Positions 59,901 to 64,000 of a DNA stretch of 64,000 nucleotides are shown in pieces. The stretch comes from Lutraria lutraria (Eukaryota; Mollusca; Bivalvia; Venerida; Mactridae): NCBI GenBank assembly GCA_964023205.1, contig OZ026842.1:36967501-37031500 (forward strand), written 5' to 3'. The position numbers and the translations under genes are program-made. Position 1 is the first letter of the stretch. Each line of letters begins with the position of its first letter. The notes under the pieces were generated by a model that saw only the letters and a list, made by a program, of their open reading frames with translations, searched no databases and had not been told where the DNA came from.

Positions 59901-60335
59901 TAACATGAAACATTCCTCTTTAATTTACTTCTCCTGTCGACAGGATACCTAGAAATTATGTGTATAAAGCACGACCTGTTCCTGATGATATTAAGCCTAC
60001 TTTTAACGATTTTACTTCCTTGTTATCTGTCATTCATATTAATTCAGTCTAATATTGTTTCATATACAACCATTGAAGTAACAAGAACATTACGCATGAG
60101 AGGGATTTTAAAATGTTCCATTCGTTCAATCGTTCAATAGTCTTCACTCGCTCGGCGCGCATGTTTTTGAATGCAGACCAAAGTACAACGTTTTGTTACA
60201 TCCGCCATGCAATTGTTGAACTAGTTCCAGTTCCATATTGCAGTGCAAGTCTATACGAGTTCAGTTTCCATGAGTATTTTCAGTACTTTGATTAAAATGG
60301 CTACACTCTGTTTCCTCACTGCACAAAAGTTTAAA
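56990..60335. other. No supported gene; GC-richer patch at 57690-58170
   Basis: 57690-58170 is richer in CG dinucleotides than its surroundings and is open on both strands (64 codons plus, 93 codons minus), without a recognised domain. The hairpin CTCCGGTAGCGGAG lies at about 57689. It could be a promoter or 5' exon, but nothing confirms this. The rest is AT-rich. Confidence 0.35.
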
Positions 60336-60339
60336 ACAA

Positions 60340-60516
60340 TCAAAGTACGGAGTACTGTCAGGAACGAAGTTAACTCCATCCATAAAAAGTTGATGACCCG
60401 TCCCTGTCGAGATTTTGATGAACGGTTCACGAAATGTTCATGAGCTTATTATTGTTGGACTGAACAACTCCAATAATTGTTCATGAACTCTAATATTAAT
60501 GAAATGCTCATCAAAC
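60340..60516 (+). repeat. TTCATGAA-rich dispersed repeat, copy 2, left part
   Basis: Shares CTGTCAGGAACGAAGTTAA and CCCGTCCCTGTCGAGA with 26490-26545, then GATGAACGGTTCACGAAATG. Interrupted at TTAA by the element at 60521-61270. Confidence 0.75.
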
Positions 60517-60520
60517 TTAA

Positions 60521-61270
60521 GGTATCTGGCTTGGATGTCAGGTCAAATCAAGTTTCACCAATTTATAGATTTTAAAAGTAAACCATAATTATACAGGTAA
60601 CGCGACGAATAGCCGTTCGAAATCACCATTAGCCAATCAAATGGCCAGGATTAGCCAAACTAGTAATAGACAATACAGTAACTACTCGCAAACAGCTATA
60701 ATAAACAAATACTCGTAGGTATAGTCCGTCTAGAAAATTCTGAGGCACGGTTCCCTATATTAACATTTCCGCTACAAAATACCGAAACCCGCTTTGAAAT
60801 CCGTCATCAAATAAGACGACAATGTTAATTCGAAAATGACACCTACTGTGTTTTTTTAAGCCGAACAATTTATAATTAAAGTGTCGGATCAGTAACGTCT
60901 CATGAAATCAACGAACTTGACGCACCCCATTCAATTTTGATAGCCAATCAAAATCGCTTATGATTACGGTTCAATAATTGAAACCATGCCCAGGTTTGAT
61001 GTCTAGTAAGAGATTTTATAACAAATTGTTGTCATTAAATAATTTATAGTATCATATCGTACCAATACAATGCACATTATGTTAGAGATGTTAAACGCTG
61101 ATAAGTAAAAGTCGATAAAGAGGTGCAGTATTTATCGCAATAAAACACAGTTTTTGAGCGTTTGGTTAGAATGTTTTGTTGCTTGGTATTAAAGTATGAT
61201 ATTTAATCTTTGTAAATAACGTAAACTATCATTTTACGTTATTTAAGCGATTTTAACCAAGCCAGATACG
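60521..61270. mobile_element. 750-bp element with TTAA target duplication
   Basis: The left end is GGTATCTGGCTTGG and the inverted right end is CGTATCTGGCTTGG (13 of 14 match). TTAA flanks both sides (60517-60520 and 61271-61274). It sits inside the TTCATGAA-rich repeat, whose two halves rejoin across one TTAA. The interior is non-coding and includes 60616-60740, which recurs inverted at 7013-7130. The TTAA preference suggests a piggyBac- or Kolobok-type transposase acting in trans. Confidence 0.8.
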
Positions 61271-61274
61271 TTAA

Positions 61275-61515
61275 GTTCATGAACTATTGATGAATCATTT
61301 TGATGAACCTTGATGAAAAACAAATGATTTTTTATTGATTGTTTATGAACTGATGATGTTTATGAACAGTTCATGAAGTTTCATGAATTGTTCATGGACC
61401 TCAATTGATGAGGAGTTCATCTTAGGTTCATGAACTGTTTGATGAGCCTAAAATGAACAGTTCATGAAGAATTCATGAAACTTCATGAACTGTTTATGAA
61501 CATCTTAAATTCTTG
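61275..61515 (+). repeat. TTCATGAA-rich dispersed repeat, copy 2, right part
   Basis: Dense in GTTCATGAAC-like palindromic words (for example 61275, 61367, 61388, 61427, 61457, 61480), mixed with TTGATGAA and TTTATGAA variants. Continuation of 60340-60516. Confidence 0.75.
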
Positions 61516-61519
61516 AACA

Positions 61520-61760
61520 AATATCAACATGATATACAGTAAGAAATCACTAGCTACTTCACATTTTGAAAACCCATTCGAATTCAGTGCTTCGATCTGT
61601 ATACAGTGAATTCTGTGTAAACTATATGTCATACTATATACTGAACTTCTGTCCATATGTCATTATGTAATTTCTCTACACCGAGAGACAATATAGTATT
61701 ACGGCACTACTTTTGTGAATGAGACTAATTCCTGTATGTAGTGAATGAAAATTGTACGTG
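61520..61760. other. No gene or clear repeat seen
   Basis: Short AT-rich spacer. Confidence 0.4.
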
Positions 61761-61764
61761 GATA

Positions 61765-61930
61765 AATACTTAATTATCATACTTGTTAGCTTTACAGATT
61801 AAATTGCCAAAATATTTCCCATGCTTTCAAGATCGACAGAATCCTGCAATATATCTCCATTTTGTATCAAAACTGCAAAGAGTCTGCAGTGTATAATTAT
61901 TCAACAAGCGGACGAGAAGCGTCACTGTTT
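61765..61930 (+). repeat. Dispersed repeat, partner at 10860-11020
   Basis: Direct, diverged match to 10860-11020, centred on ACAGAATCCTGCAATATAT. Confidence 0.6.
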
Positions 61931-62171
61931 TGTAACTACAAAACGTGGTGTATACCTTCGTTCCTAATAAAAACAATGAAAGCTAATTAGCACTTTTAGG
62001 GACTCGTAAAACGATTGTTGCAGTTACTACTACCGTAAACTTATATATGCTGGTATATGAGATCTACGGAAAGACGAACGATTTAACAACAACACTAAAT
62101 ACATATTTGATTATGTCTTGTCTTTCTCGTCGTTCTAGGAAAAACGTATTACGAGCAAAGATTTCTTGAAA

Positions 62172-62266
62172 TAGATTCTAAGAACATGCCGAGTGCAAAA
62201 CCATCCGTCTTTCCAATAAATAGAATCTAAGAAAATGCCGAGTGCAAAGCCATCCTTCTTTGCAAG
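62172..62266 (+). repeat. 49-bp tandem duplication
   Basis: TAGATTCTAAGAACATGCCG and TAGAATCTAAGAAAATGCCG start at 62172 and 62221. Both continue with AGTGCAAARCCATCC. Two units, about 88% alike. Confidence 0.85.
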
Positions 62267-62279
62267 CAGTCTTCAGTGT

Positions 62280-63355
62280 TAGAATCTGTGATCTAGACAC
62301 GTATTAACTAATAAACACAGCTGCGTGCAAAACAAAATACAAATCCATGCATTTATGAACAGGGCTCACATCATCCGACTTCGACATCAATGTCTCAAAC
62401 AAATGAGTCGTAATATTTTACATTGTTATCTTTCGTTGATGACAACCAGTCCAGTCTCGGCCAGAGATAAAACGAACCATTAATTATATCACAGAACGTA
62501 AATTGATAATTACATAGTAACATGACATAATCCGATTTTATTTCGTTTCCTTTCTAAAGTTCATATAAAGCAAACACACCCCCTTCCAAAAAGATACTCA
62601 AAACTGTGAGTAGTAAGGTCGGCAGAATTATTTTTTATGTCATAGTTCGGGGTTCAAGTTTATTCGTTAATATTGACAAGACACAAAATTGTCCTTGACC
62701 AATAAAAATATGGCCGGTCGGGCTAGTTTTCGTCTCGGATTTTTTTATAACTACGTTTTCAATGGCAATATATGGCTTTAAAAAACTTAATGACAGAACT
62801 GTAGATTTAATCGTTTATTTCCGACGTATTGAATTACCTACAACATAAAATAAAGATGTACGTAATAACTGGCTGTGTTGTATGTAATTTATTTTGTCTC
62901 TTCTCTACCTTCTGCATAAACAACTACGTCTGCCTCCATAAATGATGAAATATTGACAACCACAAAACCACAGAAATTAAATAAATTTAATTCCAGACAA
63001 GAATACCAATTATTGTTATTAAAAGTCATAAAGATAGTATATCATATTATAAATTGTCATTGCATATGGAATGATGGTACATGTACTTACATGTAATAAA
63101 CACAGGTTCCACACTGTTTCCGTCTACCAACGCATATATTTGAAAACATATCTATTTGTGATATTTCTGTATGAAATTCTTGAAGTTGACTAAAACAGTT
63201 TCGCTATTTGATCATTCTGTCCACCAGGTTTTGTCTAGCTTTTGTTTATTTTCAAGTCACCGTTCAGATGGAGAATACATAATTATGAGGACTGTAATTC
63301 CTCCGGAGCTTCCTTCTCTTCCAATGCAAGTAAAGTTAATTGTTACGTTTACTTG
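62280..63355. other. No gene or clear repeat seen
   Basis: AT-rich sequence with short chance frames. Confidence 0.4.
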
Positions 63356-63358
63356 ACA

Positions 63359-63379
63359 CCCCCCCCCCCCCCCCCCCCC
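63359..63379 (+). repeat. Poly-C tract (21 C)
   Basis: An uninterrupted run of 21 C just 5' of the array element at 63397. Confidence 0.9.
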
Positions 63380-63396
63380 AAAGAAAGGGTAGTTAA

Positions 63397-63915
63397 AACA
63401 AGAGGGCCATATGGCCCTATATTGCTCACCAGATAAAAGATCCTGAGGGAAAACATCATCAGCCTATGAAACATCAAGTGACCAGGGAGGGGTCCCATTT
63501 TTACCCAAGGGCCAAAGGGGTAAATATCTAAGCTTTAGGCCTTGCAATTTCTTACGTTTTTTTTGTATTTTTTCTATGTAACCATATATAAAATTTTGAC
63601 TCCAGGGCCATAGTTTGAACAATCTTATTAGAGGTTAACTAGACAATGCTACATACCCAAATATCTAAGTTCCAGGCCATGCGGTTTCGGCCAAGAAGAT
63701 TTTTTTTATTTTCCTATATAAGCCTAAATGAAATAGAGTAAACCCTAGGACGGAGCCAATTATGATCCTAGGGCAATAATTTGAACAAAATTGGTAGAGG
63801 ACCACTAGACAATGCTACATACAAAATATCTAAGCCCTAGGCCTTGGGATTTGGACAAGAATATTTTTTTAATTTTCCTAATATATAACCCTATGTAAAT
63901 CAAGTGACTCTTTTA
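63397..63915 (+). mobile_element. GAGGGCCAT-family array element, second copy
   Basis: Starts AACAAGAGGGCCATATGGCC with TTGCTCACCAG, as at 19594. Then come about three diverged units with GACAATGCTACATAC and TCTAAGYYYTAGGCC-type blocks. The array stops at about 63915, where another sequence begins, and the hairpin 3' end is not seen. Either truncated or interrupted. Confidence 0.75.
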
Positions 63916-64000
63916 AGCAGCGGTCACATTTACGGTTACGCACGTAGTTGACCGTAGTAAGGGGGAGCCGTAGTTGACCGTACTTACACGTGTCCGGCGT
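63915..64000 (+). repeat. GC-richer repeat cut by the window edge
   Basis: GCAGCGGTCACATTTACGG is followed by two direct words CGTAGTTGACCGTA (at about 63943 and 63970). It looks like the end of another element that continues beyond the window. Confidence 0.5.

Overview
This window looks like AT-rich, gene-poor animal DNA, most likely from a bivalve mollusc. The basis is its repeat families, recognised from general knowledge and not by a database search. They are tRNA-derived SINEs whose tails carry GGCGTTAAAC-like motifs, CR1/L2-like non-LTR retrotransposons, elements that start AACAAGAGGGCCAT and carry tandem arrays, and many short TIR elements. There are no operons, ribosome binding sites, phage genes or CRISPR arrays. 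No host protein-coding gene could be supported. Nearly all convincing coding sequence belongs to broken retrotransposons.

Layout. 216-4206: a large inverted repeat whose left arm is split by a 5'-truncated LINE (about 1040-2620). 5754-7130: two small members of a TIR family that carries CTCTAGAGCAACAACC-type units, plus a fragment of an element found complete at 60521-61270. 10462-14911: SINE remnants, a TTAA-flanked MITE, a CpG-bearing unclassified block, a diverged array copy and a 190-bp hairpin. 16691-16750: three perfect TGACGTCA palindromes at 18-bp spacing. 17860-22868: two SINEs of one family around a 2.1-kb array element with hairpin ends. 24399-24477: a 38-bp patch copied from 2.7 kb upstream and bracketed by 19-bp direct repeats. 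26143-29068: a tRNA-headed SINE, a TTCATGAA-rich repeat and a 2.3-kb near-palindrome with nested terminal hairpins. 32939-36980: a 32-bp minisatellite, a hAT-type MITE with a clear 8-bp duplication, and a GC-rich duplicated block. 37606-39275: a TIR element with exactly 20 tandem 78-bp units. 40289-43565: a SINE, a deleted relative of the big palindrome and a LINE with ORF1 and endonuclease but no reverse transcriptase core. 43767-46274: a 2.5-kb element with perfect 67-bp TIRs that start CACTG. 48700-49330: a LINE ORF1 fragment. 50373-56985: an inverted pair of repeats carrying a YY1-like motif, with a decayed LINE between them. 60340-61515: a TTCATGAA-rich repeat interrupted by a TTAA-flanked element. 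63397-end: another array element running into a GC-richer repeat cut by the window edge.

The window reads as layered transposon insertion and decay. LINE machinery of the kind seen here could have mobilised the SINEs, but no intact reverse transcriptase remains. The best candidates for something not yet described are the CACTG-ended element (43767-46274), the giant hairpin family (26776-29068), and the TIR family whose copies hold about 1 unit or exactly 20 units of the same 78-bp satellite. Boundaries were read by eye and most are good to about 5-20 bp. Those with target-site duplications are exact.
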